This document shows positions 53,636 through 62,306 of a stretch of 64,000 nucleotides of DNA, piece by piece. Under the pieces are notes generated by a model that ran no database searches, was not told the origin of the DNA, and was given only the letters and a program-made list of their open reading frames with translations. Source of the stretch: Selaginella moellendorffii (lineage: Eukaryota > Streptophyta > Lycopodiopsida > Selaginellales > Selaginellaceae). Made by a program: the position numbers and the translations under genes. Within the stretch, counting starts at the first letter, position 1, and each line of letters starts with the position of its first letter. Location: the NCBI RefSeq assembly GCF_000143415.4, contig NW_003314332.1, forward strand, positions 895,863-959,862, given 5' to 3'.

Positions 53636-55803
53636 GGTTTCTATATCCAAAGTCTCCCTACCCATGTTACTCCTGAGAAAGTTCAGCATCTCTTGTGTGG
53701 GAACATCTACAAGACCGTTGACAAATGAATCCACATGCAATACCGTTGCTCCAACCTTGATCCCCATGAAGAGCACGATGAGCACCGGAGCCCAGTTTTT
53801 CAGCCAGTCTTTTGGCACCTTCACTGTGATACCTTCTGTGTTGTTTACTGGGTGACTCCCCTCCTCATACTCGCAATGGTACCGGACTCTCACCTTACGG
53901 TGTAACTGTACGTACTTCATGAACTTGTTATCCTCACTTACCAGATATGGATAGCATGGACATTCTACTCTGAGGGAGTGCAACATTTTGGAGCTGTGTG
54001 CCAACACTTGTCTTCCCATCTTCTCCATCTTAGCCATTGCTGCTTTGATAAACTCCAAGCTTGTTTCTATGCGGTCCAGTTGCTGCTGTGTTCGTTCAAA
54101 CATATTGTGCATGTAACTGGCCAATTTCTCTGAATCCTCATTCTTAAAGTCCCTTGGTACTTCTGGAATGCGATTATCCAGCGGGGGAGTGTTGTACACC
54201 ACCTTCACAAACCTTTCATAATCCTGACAGACTTTAATGAGATCAATAGCTCTCTTCTGGATGTGTTCTCTCTGCTCACTTGGTAGCAGAAGCTTACTCA
54301 GCTCATCATCTTCATTGCGGGTCCAAGTGTGGGAGTAGGTCAGGCCTTTCTCCTCTGCTTCTTTTTGAATTTCTGAAAGTGGGACAGCCACTTCAGGTGA
54401 GTTCAAGTGTTGAATTCTTTGAATTTCTGGTTCACTATGTGGTTGATGCATTCTCCTCTCAACATATCTTGTCTTCAAAACTTTCTCGTCACCAATTTCC
54501 AGCTCACCAAAGCAAACATCTAAAACACAATTCTTGATCTTCTTCATGAGCTCCTCAGCCTTCATACTACCATCCTGAGGTGCCCAAAGCATGATTTCCA
54601 CCCATTGTCTGTCTGTCCATGAATCTGTATCACCTCCTATCCTCACATATACCCCAAGCCTATTCCAACGTCAAAACTTGGATTCTTAAATTCTTTATGA
54701 AGTTTGGCTTGAATCATTGCAAAGATACATGTCATACAACATTCATTTGTTAGTTGATATATAGTTCTAATCCTAAATTACCTGTTGGAAAGAGTTTAAA
54801 CTTGACATCCTTGCATTCCAATCTCCTGCCCCAGTACTCATACTTCTCCCCTTGTTTTCTCTCAAATGGGGCGTATGACCGCTGCATGCCTGAAAGTGCT
54901 GGTAAAACAACTTTTTCAGGTAGAGGTTTCCATGTCCCAGTCCAGCCAACATCTATGGGTATCAGCACACCCATCTCATACAGGCACTGGAAAATATATT
55001 CGACTTTGGCTTGTTTTTCTTGACAATGTTTGAGTAGTTGATCTGCAACTGCATGTATTTCCTGTACCATCTGCTGCTGCTGGTTTAATGAGATAGTTAC
55101 CTTCTGGGGATCAATAAACATGCTGATCACATCTCGAATAAACCACTCCACATCTAAGATGGCATACTTTGAATTGGAATCAAAATAAACCACCTCTCCC
55201 AAGTCATGTAGGAACAAGAACACAAATTTGACGATGTTTTGCTTATGAGCCTCATTCAAAGTTGTCTTCATTTGTTTCTGATATTTCACCAGTAGTCGTT
55301 TGTCAATATCTTGCACTTCCATAATCTGCATTTTATCCTTGGACCTCAGCTGCATGCACATTTTTTTGGCATCTTCACATAAGCTAGGGACTCTGAGTTG
55401 TTGTAAAAGCAATGTTTGTAAGGATTCTCCTAACCTGTTTTTTAAAACCTGTAAGGTCCTTGCCTTTATTGCTTTCACCTTTAAGATGCTGTTTTCATCA
55501 ATGTCCAAAACCTCTTGGTACTGCCCTATTATGCAACCCACCTCATTCTCAAGCGTATTTTTAAGGTGACTTTTTCACCAAAGAAGTTGAGTGCAATGAA
55601 CACTTTAGGCTTCCGTTTGGATGATGATGGCTTGTGGGAAGCAATAAACCTCAACCAATACACTAGCTCAGTAGTGAAGTTCCTGCGGTTGACACTGTTG
55701 TCCACTCTCAATACTACCAAGAACATGCTCTTGTCAAACCCCCTCAGGAAAGAGTGGTAGAATGCATGAAACTCATATTGGCTAGCCATATCACAAATCA
55801 GCA
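53620..55803 (-). pseudogene. ROCO-type protein, copy B (5'-truncated, inverted)
   Basis: Inverted copy of the ROCO gene beginning at the G3 motif of the Roc domain (here DMASQ, the conserved Gly lost) and covering COR (LDVEWFIRDVISMFIDPQK), the C-terminal helical region and the membrane segment (VLIVLFMGIKVGATVLHV). It keeps the Gln codon that is a stop in copy A. Lesions: a frameshift near 55555, the splice acceptor CAG changed to CAT near 54727, and a 25-nt deletion near 54663. Its last readable frame (from about 54646) passes VDVPTQEMLNFLRSNMGRE and DIETW, then continues into thaumatin copy D exon 2. Confidence 0.88.
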
Positions 55804-55805
55804 GA

Positions 55806-56354
55806 CACGTTTATTACTTCACGAGGTTCTCGAATCGCAAAGTTGTTTGGCCCTCGTTGAAAATTCCGCTTGCTGGATCCACCTTGACGGATTCATCCGG
55901 CTCCACATCGACATCGTACTTGCTTGATGCTTCCTGTTGTGTTGTTCAGACATTAACAATCCTTTAGTATTTAGCCATAACGAGAGCGAACCTTGGAGAA
56001 GTGATATCCCGGTGGCAGATTGATTTGTAGCTTGCGCTCCCCTTTGGGAGCTGCGACCGGTTGCATGGGGACAACCTCCATATCAGAAGTGGCACGCCTC
56101 CTAAGTATGGAGCCTGAACATGATTCAGCTGTAAGGTACTGACTTCTATTTTAGAAACTTTAGTTGGCGTAAAATAACACAAATTAAATAATTGTAAAAA
56201 CTCTTCATTCGTCCCATGTTTATCAAAAATGAAGTTTAACATGTTAATTTAACTTTTTTTTATTTATGTGCATTGACAGCATTGTACAAAAAGTTGTGAT
56301 TACACAAGCCCTAAAGATCCACAATAATCTTACCTGTTTCTTCGTGGTTATGTC
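55806..56354. other. Duplicated block Z, second copy, left part
   Basis: 55830-55920 repeats 45335-45425. No coding sequence is recognised. Confidence 0.5.
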
Positions 56355-56549
56355 AATAATAAATTTCATTGTGACCTCCCAGATTATTGTGAAGATGGAG
56401 ATTTTATTTGTGCATGGAAGCTAGAAGAACCAGGTGGTTTTGGTGCACATTATTATGCATGCACAAGTAATCAATGGGTGAAATTTAATTGTGCTTTACT
56501 TTTACAATGTCATGATAACACAAATTCACAAGGTTGTGCATGCCGGTGA
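56355..56549 (+). pseudogene. Cysteine-rich terminal exon, copy 2
   Basis: CDLPDYCEDGDFICAWKL and QCHDNTNSQGCACR, ending at TGA 56547. Same as 45490-45711 with conservative changes. Confidence 0.5.
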
Positions 56550-56639
56550 AATATAATGTTAAAAACAAAAACTTACAACAAGAGCCATCAAAAACTTCAA
56601 CCAAATGCAATAAACTAACTTCTTTTTATAAAATAGACG

Positions 56640-57226
56640 ACCTGGAGGTGTACTGCAGTTGCTCAAAGTGAAGCATGATCTTCTGTAAACTGGGCAAACA
56701 TATAAACAATTTGGTTGAAAACTAGAAAACTTGGGGACCATGGGACCAGTACTACGGGCTGAACAGTCGTCATCACCTGTATGGAGGTCCTCTGCTGTAC
56801 ATTGACAATCAAGCTCAACCAAGATGGGCTTCTGATCCTCCAGAAACAACAGCTGCCTGTGAAAGAACACAGATTATGGCATTATGCTGAATTGAGCAAG
56901 AGAAATGGTACAAATTATCTGTAGCCTACCTGAAGGCGCCTGGTTTTGATAACCTGCACGACATGTTGCGCCTTGGAAGTAGGAATTTGAAGCGGTACTT
57001 TGCCTCTGTCGGCTCCATGGTTGAAATTGATCCTTTGCTTCACATTTACCACTTGATGTTGACGGTGTGCGTTTCACGGGCGAGTAAGCAGAGCAAGGCA
57101 GAAGAGCAAAACGATTACCAGGACGGCTCCCAGTGCAGGATTCTGCTTAAACAATCTGAGGGGGCGGTGCAGTGTCTGGCTCACATTTTGTGTAATTTCC
57201 TGACCTGGCTCAGCATTTGCTGCCAT
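56640..57226 (-). pseudogene. Signal-anchor membrane protein fragment, copy 2
   Basis: From ATG 57226 the same hydrophobic segment as at 46463 and the same TGA, so the stop predates the duplication or is genuine. The cysteine-rich second part is also kept (NCLYVCPVYRRSC). A further upstream stretch (57355-57480) reads RVGSLIDFGAISTDSGSA and ends at a possible donor, perhaps a 5' exon. Confidence 0.45.
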
Positions 57227-57494
57227 CGCCTACAAGAGGACAAAAGTGGAAGATTCACTCACAGAGATCGTAAATGCTGCTCAATCCACTGCACACCGCG
57301 GAAATTCCTGAATTGCGTGAGATGTTGGAGTTTTTGCTGAAGAAATCGAAATGTACCTGATGTGCTTCCCGAGCAGAACCGGAATCTGTGGAGATTGCGC
57401 CGAAATCAATCAAGGAACCTACACGCTCGTTGAGGAGCGGCGCATCGTGAGCGGCTTGGCATGCAGATTCAGCCAGAAGCACAAGGGACCTCTT

Positions 57495-57632
57495 CAGTGG
57501 GAAGCACCAGGCTTATCGAGCATGATCTTCAGTTGTCGCTTCGCGCTATGGGATATCATCGCCATTCTCTGCAAACCGATGCGTTGACGAATTCCTTGCT
57601 CTTTCTTTCTCGATCCGAAGAACATGCTACGA
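57495..57632 (-). pseudogene. PPR gene 3' tail, copy D
   Basis: Matches 31640-31770, the 3' flank and end of PPR copy A, and stops abruptly at GAACATGCT. Only this tail of the gene is present. Confidence 0.7.
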
Positions 57633-57635
57633 GCT

Positions 57636-57671
57636 GGTTTTAGGGTTTAGGGTTTAGGCGCGTTTAGGTGT
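57636..57671 (+). repeat. Telomere-type repeats at LINE 3' end
   Basis: TTTTAGGGTTTAGGGTTTAGG followed by degenerate GCGTTTAGGTGTTTAGGG. They lie between the PPR D tail and the 3' end of the right-hand LINE. Confidence 0.85.
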
Positions 57672-57789
57672 TTAGGGTCAAAGACACCCCGCGGTGCTGC
57701 AATCTGGCGAGATCGCTGAACGTGTATGTACATTCCCCATGTCCCAATGGGACTAATACAAAAAATTGGCGTGCCGCCCTCTCAATGAG

Positions 57790-58377
57790 CTACTCTACGT
57801 GATCCTCATATGCCGCAGCTAGACCTAGTCCTGGAGTAGAAGTGGACGTGTCGATGTCCAAGTCTCCCCCACGAGCTGATCTTAGAATAGAGTCTGGGGG
57901 GCGCCATTGCCAGCGAATCTCGCCACCTCCCAATTTGCCGAAGCATGGGAGCCACCTAGATCTCCACTCCTCGAGCTGTCTCGGTTTCGCCTGCTCTTTC
58001 AGGATGGTGTAGTGAAGACGCACTGCTGCAAGAGTGAGTCTCCACCATGATACCACCACTGCCGATATTCTCGCTTGCTGCCCATCAAAGCGACAGTGGT
58101 TCCGTGCCTCCCAAAGTGCCTGCAGTCCTGTTGCCCTCCAAATGGACCAGCGCTCATGGCCCAACGCCTCCCAGATGGACATCCCAACTTCAGCCCCTAT
58201 CACGTCCCACCGGACTCGCATGTTCCATCGGTGCCGTCCGTAGCAGCGAATACGCCTCCAAGCTGGACCAATGGCTGGACCTCTAGCTCCCTCAAACCAG
58301 TGGAGGATATCCCCACTCCGAGCCTCAAACTCTGGAATGTCGCCGAGTTCCTGCGTCGCTTGAAGATCTGTCGCCAA
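57790..58377 (-). pseudogene. LINE 2 ORF2, C-terminal extension in shifted frame
   Basis: Open stretch with GHERWSIWRATGLQALWEAR and RISAVVVSWWRLTLAAVRLH, the kind of Trp-rich region that normally ends plant LINE ORF2. It lies one frame off the main ORF2, with the shift near 58378 just after VAREVW. A 1-nt deletion in this copy explains it. Confidence 0.75.
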
Positions 58378-61300
58378 ACTTCTCTCGCCACGTCACATTC
58401 CCATAGGACATGTCGCGTTGTCTCCAGCTCGCCACACTCCTTGCACCGTCGGCATGCTTCTTCCTGGAACTGCTGTCCTATCGGCAGCCCGTTATTTGCC
58501 ACCAACCAAGAGGTGGCCTTGACTTTCTCCTGTACCGGTAGTTTCCAGAACGCAAGCGTGTTGCCCACCACCTGATTTGCTTCAACTCCTTGCTTGATCC
58601 ATTTCTTCCAGAGCTTGGGGATCTCCCCTCGGGCCTCCTCCCTGCCGGTCAAGAGACCATCCCTTGCTTCCTTGACGCTGAAGGAGAAGAAGCTTCTCGC
58701 TCCTCGTTTCCATGCTGCGGGGTCCCAATCCAGATCCTCGATGAGCTGCTGTCGCCACCATCTAAGAATGCCTTCCCCCTCTAGTGCTGCCAACGATTGA
58801 ACCACCACCGATTGCTTCGGAGCCTGTCGTATTACTCGAATCCTACCCTTGACCTCGTCATCCGTCACCATCGGCATGACCTGTTCGTCCCCTGCTGGCA
58901 ACAGCATGTCGCCTCTCAAGACTCGAAAAGGACGCCCAACATTTTGGTCTGGAGACACAACGAACCATACCTCCACATCCCTGTCCTCCCAAGCTGGTGT
59001 TGGGGCCGTAAACGCCCGTGTCCAGGCCCCCAAGCTAACTCGTTCCCTGTCTGGCTCCACGTCCCGTTGCAGAGCCACAAAGTCTCCAGATTTGAGACAA
59101 CGCCTAGGCCAGAGCTGCCCCTGCTTCGCCTCACTCATAGCTCTGATAATGCGAAGAAGATCAAGGTGGACTTTCCTCCACCGTCCCAGGTTAAAGACCT
59201 GCATATGCCTCGTAGTCTTCCTCCTGTCCTTGTCCAGAACCCGCACCAGCTGCTTGAGAGTTCGGAAGCCTGCGCTATGTAGCTTTCTCCAGATTGTGTA
59301 GTGGTCCTCCCTGCCCAGCGTCCTGTCATCCAGTTTGAAGAGGTCGTTGAAGAACAGGGGCTGGTTCAGCCAGTCCTCCGCTCGCCCTGGCAATTCCCTG
59401 CTGACTGGAAACGCGCTCCATAACCGGAGAAACCCCTGGACTAGAGTGCCGCCCTTGACTACTTGTTTCGGCCCCTCGGCAAAGAGCCAACGTGGATCTT
59501 CTTCCCACGGTCTTGCAGTGTTGTGCTTGGGCCGGATTGCCAACAAGTTCTGCCTAAACATGAGTCTCCAAGGTTGATTACCTGGTTGAAGGCCCATGAG
59601 GAGGATTTTGTACCGTAGCGCCTTCGCCATGTCGCTCTGATCGATTACTCCAAGTCCTCCCAAGACTCGCGGACGTGCTGTAGATTGCCACGCGACCTTG
59701 GCCATGCTCCTCCCTGTGACCAGAGCGCCCCGCCACAAATACTGACGGACCATCGTGCGTACCTTTCTAAGAGTGCGTTCTGGAACAGGCCAGATGGAGA
59801 GGTGGTACCAGATGCCGGGCAGAATGATGCTCCTAGCGACTACCACTCTCGCTGGCAAGCCGAGTTTCCGGGGAGCCCACTTCTGGATTGACGTTCGTAC
59901 CCGTCGGAGCAAGGTGTCATCCTGAAGTGCTGCACTAAACCGAGTACCAACCTGGATCCCCAGGTACCTAGCGTCTTCTCCTGGTTTGAGCCACTGGAAG
60001 CCGATGTCCTGCCCCCAAGATTCAATGCCTGGTCGCCCCCAATTTATGCCCACTGATTTGTTCCAGTTAATTGCTGCACCAGCCGCGAGGTTGAACGTCT
60101 CCAACGCCTTCTTAGCTGCATCCATGTTCTCCTTAGTCGCAAGTAGGAACAAGGCAGTGTCGTCCGCAAAAGCACCATCAAGGAGTTCCCGAGACACCCT
60201 TGTGGTTCCCGGAAGTTGCTGTCTCGCAGCCGGCAGTGTGAGTCCTTTAATGCATCCGCCTTCCGCTAGAAACGTGCCCAGGGCCTCAGCCACAATCAGA
60301 AAAAGATAGGGTGCTAGTGGACACCCTTGGCGTACTGAACGTCCCAGCTGGAAACTCGGTCCCGTCTCTCCATTGATTGTGACTCTGCTTGCGGCTCCTC
60401 GGTACAGTAACGAGATCCTAGCGACCATCTCTCTCAGGATGCCGATCGTGTTCATGCACTCCTCTAGGAACCTCCAGTCCACCCGATCGTAGGCCTTCTC
60501 GAAGTCCAATAGCCATGCTGCAGTTTGTTGGTTAGAGATCTCTGCCCATCTCTGAGCCAACAGGTACGTCCAGATGTTTTCTGCGATTTGCTGCCCTGGA
60601 ACAAACCCTGTCTGCTGCTCCCGGATGATCAGCGGCATGACAGCTTGGAGCTTGAGGGTCATTGCTTTGGCGTAGACCTTGTAGGACGTGTTGAGCATGG
60701 TGATTGGCCTCCAATTCTTCAGCTCCTGCAGGTCCCCCCTCTTTGGAATAAGCGCAATCTGGCCCTCAAGGATCTCATGGGGCAAGGTCCCATCACGTTG
60801 AGCATCCCACCATGCTTGTAGCAGCAGCGAGCCTATGGTCTCCCAGTGCTCCTCGAAGAAAATGGGCAAGAGGCCATCGATACCTGGCTGCTTGTCATTG
60901 CTGAGCTTCCCGAGCGCTTCCCGAAGCTCCTCCAGTGTGAAGTCCGTCTTCAGTGAGTCGTGCCACTCATGGGGGACTCGCTGGGGAAGGGACGCAAGCA
61001 CTTCCACCGCCGCCCTTTCCCTCTCTGGAGTCCACTGCTGGGCCGTATATAGAAGTTGGTAAAACTCCTGGGCGAGCTGTTGCATCCCCTGTTGGTCCTC
61101 GACGACTCGCCCGTCACTGTGCTTCAGTCCTAGAATGGGAGGAGAGTCCGTCACTGGCCTGATTCCCCTAAAGAAAGCCTTGTTGAGAAGGCGTTCATTT
61201 AGGGCCCATCCATCATCCATGGCCCGGACGCCCTTGCTCCATGCAGCGTACTCCATGTCACGTAGCTCGGCTTCGCGTTCATCCAGTATTGTTTGCCACT

Positions 61301-62306
61301 TGAACTCATCTTGCGTGTTCAGCAACATCCTGTGTGCTGCTGCGACCTTCTTCCTGGCCAGTCTAAGGTCCTTCATCACCGCCCCTTTGAGATCCTTCTG
61401 GCGCGCTCGGAGCTTCTGTGAGCAAGACAAGAGCACAGGGATCAGCCCCAGCTTGTTCTGCGCAAGAGCGTCGTGTATAAGCCCAATCGCCACTGGGTCT
61501 CGCAGCGTGGCTCTAGTGATTGATCGCTGGACCGCTGTCCCTTTGTCCCTTTGGAGCTGGATCACGCATCTGAGGGGGTCGTGATCTGAGAAGGAGGCAA
61601 ACCCTAGCCACGTTTTAAGGCTTCCCCCATCCTGCCGTATGCGAGATGAGGCGTAAATCCGGTCCAGTCTCGACTGGGAGGATACTGTCTGTCGCCTTGT
61701 AAAAGGGTGAGCGTGAGGTGCGAATCCCGCAGCATGCTGAAGGTCCATGAGCCCCAGTATGTCCATGAGTTGACTCCACTGCTTCTGTTCACGTGGCTGA
61801 ATTGTTACCTGCATACCCCTGCGATCACAGACGTCCTCGACCATGTTGAAATCTCCCAGGACCAGCCATTCATCTGCTTGCCCCTGGGCAGACTGTAGCA
61901 CACTCAGCCAGAATTCTGCACGTCTCCCTTTCTTCGTTGGTGCATAGACGTTGATTATCCCCACCCGTCCAAAGTGGAGGTGAAGGACAAGCAATTGAGC
62001 CTTTCCTGGGACGAGGACAAGGTGGTTTTGTACCTGAGCAGACCATTTGGTTGAGACTACCACTGCTGTGCCCCCTCCTGGTCTGGCCACTGCTTGCGTG
62101 GCCGGGTTCCACCAGAGCCGTCCCCTCATTCCAAAGGTGTAGTCTGGGGCCACAGTCATTTTGTGCTCTTGCAAGCATAGGATGTCGATATCTCCTTCTA
62201 AGCTGATCTCCCGGATGTGGGACTTGAGCTGCGCCCTTTTGTTGAGTCGACTGCCGGTCCAGCTGAGTCCCCGGCAGTTCCAGGTGACGAGCGTGAGAGT
62301 TGTCAT
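58200..62306 (-). CDS. LINE 2 ORF2: endonuclease-reverse transcriptase
   Basis: About 1,369 codons from ATG 62306; a start at 62324 is also in frame. The APE-type endonuclease occupies residues ~1-230 (TWNCRGLSW, CLQEHKM, GDFNMVED, SDHDPL). The RT is at ~510-730 (IALIPKRGD, LLDFEKAYDRVDW, RQGCPLAPYLF, FADD). A C-terminal CX2CX7HX4C motif, CKECGELETTRHVLWEC, lies near residue 1290. The catalytic residues I can identify are kept. The last ~60 residues before the stop at 58200 are probably out of frame (see 57790-58377). It starts inside the ORF1 stop codon (ATGA). Confidence 0.92.
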   Translation of the reverse strand: MTTLTLVTWNCRGLSWTGSRLNKRAQLKSHIREISLEGDIDILCLQEHKMTVAPDYTFGMRGRLWWNPATQAVARPGGGTAVVVSTKWSAQVQNHLVLVPGKAQLLVLHLHFGRVGIINVYAPTKKGRRAEFWLSVLQSAQGQADEWLVLGDFNMVEDVCDRRGMQVTIQPREQKQWSQLMDILGLMDLQHAAGFAPHAHPFTRRQTVSSQSRLDRIYASSRIRQDGGSLKTWLGFASFSDHDPLRCVIQLQRDKGTAVQRSITRATLRDPVAIGLIHDALAQNKLGLIPVLLSCSQKLRARQKDLKGAVMKDLRLARKKVAAAHRMLLNTQDEFKWQTILDEREAELRDMEYAAWSKGVRAMDDGWALNERLLNKAFFRGIRPVTDSPPILGLKHSDGRVVEDQQGMQQLAQEFYQLLYTAQQWTPERERAAVEVLASLPQRVPHEWHDSLKTDFTLEELREALGKLSNDKQPGIDGLLPIFFEEHWETIGSLLLQAWWDAQRDGTLPHEILEGQIALIPKRGDLQELKNWRPITMLNTSYKVYAKAMTLKLQAVMPLIIREQQTGFVPGQQIAENIWTYLLAQRWAEISNQQTAAWLLDFEKAYDRVDWRFLEECMNTIGILREMVARISLLYRGAASRVTINGETGPSFQLGRSVRQGCPLAPYLFLIVAEALGTFLAEGGCIKGLTLPAARQQLPGTTRVSRELLDGAFADDTALFLLATKENMDAAKKALETFNLAAGAAINWNKSVGINWGRPGIESWGQDIGFQWLKPGEDARYLGIQVGTRFSAALQDDTLLRRVRTSIQKWAPRKLGLPARVVVARSIILPGIWYHLSIWPVPERTLRKVRTMVRQYLWRGALVTGRSMAKVAWQSTARPRVLGGLGVIDQSDMAKALRYKILLMGLQPGNQPWRLMFRQNLLAIRPKHNTARPWEEDPRWLFAEGPKQVVKGGTLVQGFLRLWSAFPVSRELPGRAEDWLNQPLFFNDLFKLDDRTLGREDHYTIWRKLHSAGFRTLKQLVRVLDKDRRKTTRHMQVFNLGRWRKVHLDLLRIIRAMSEAKQGQLWPRRCLKSGDFVALQRDVEPDRERVSLGAWTRAFTAPTPAWEDRDVEVWFVVSPDQNVGRPFRVLRGDMLLPAGDEQVMPMVTDDEVKGRIRVIRQAPKQSVVVQSLAALEGEGILRWWRQQLIEDLDWDPAAWKRGARSFFSFSVKEARDGLLTGREEARGEIPKLWKKWIKQGVEANQVVGNTLAFWKLPVQEKVKATSWLVANNGLPIGQQFQEEACRRCKECGELETTRHVLWECDVAREVWRQIFKRRRNSATFQSLRLGVGISSTGLRELEVQPLVQLGGVFAATDGTDGTCESGGT

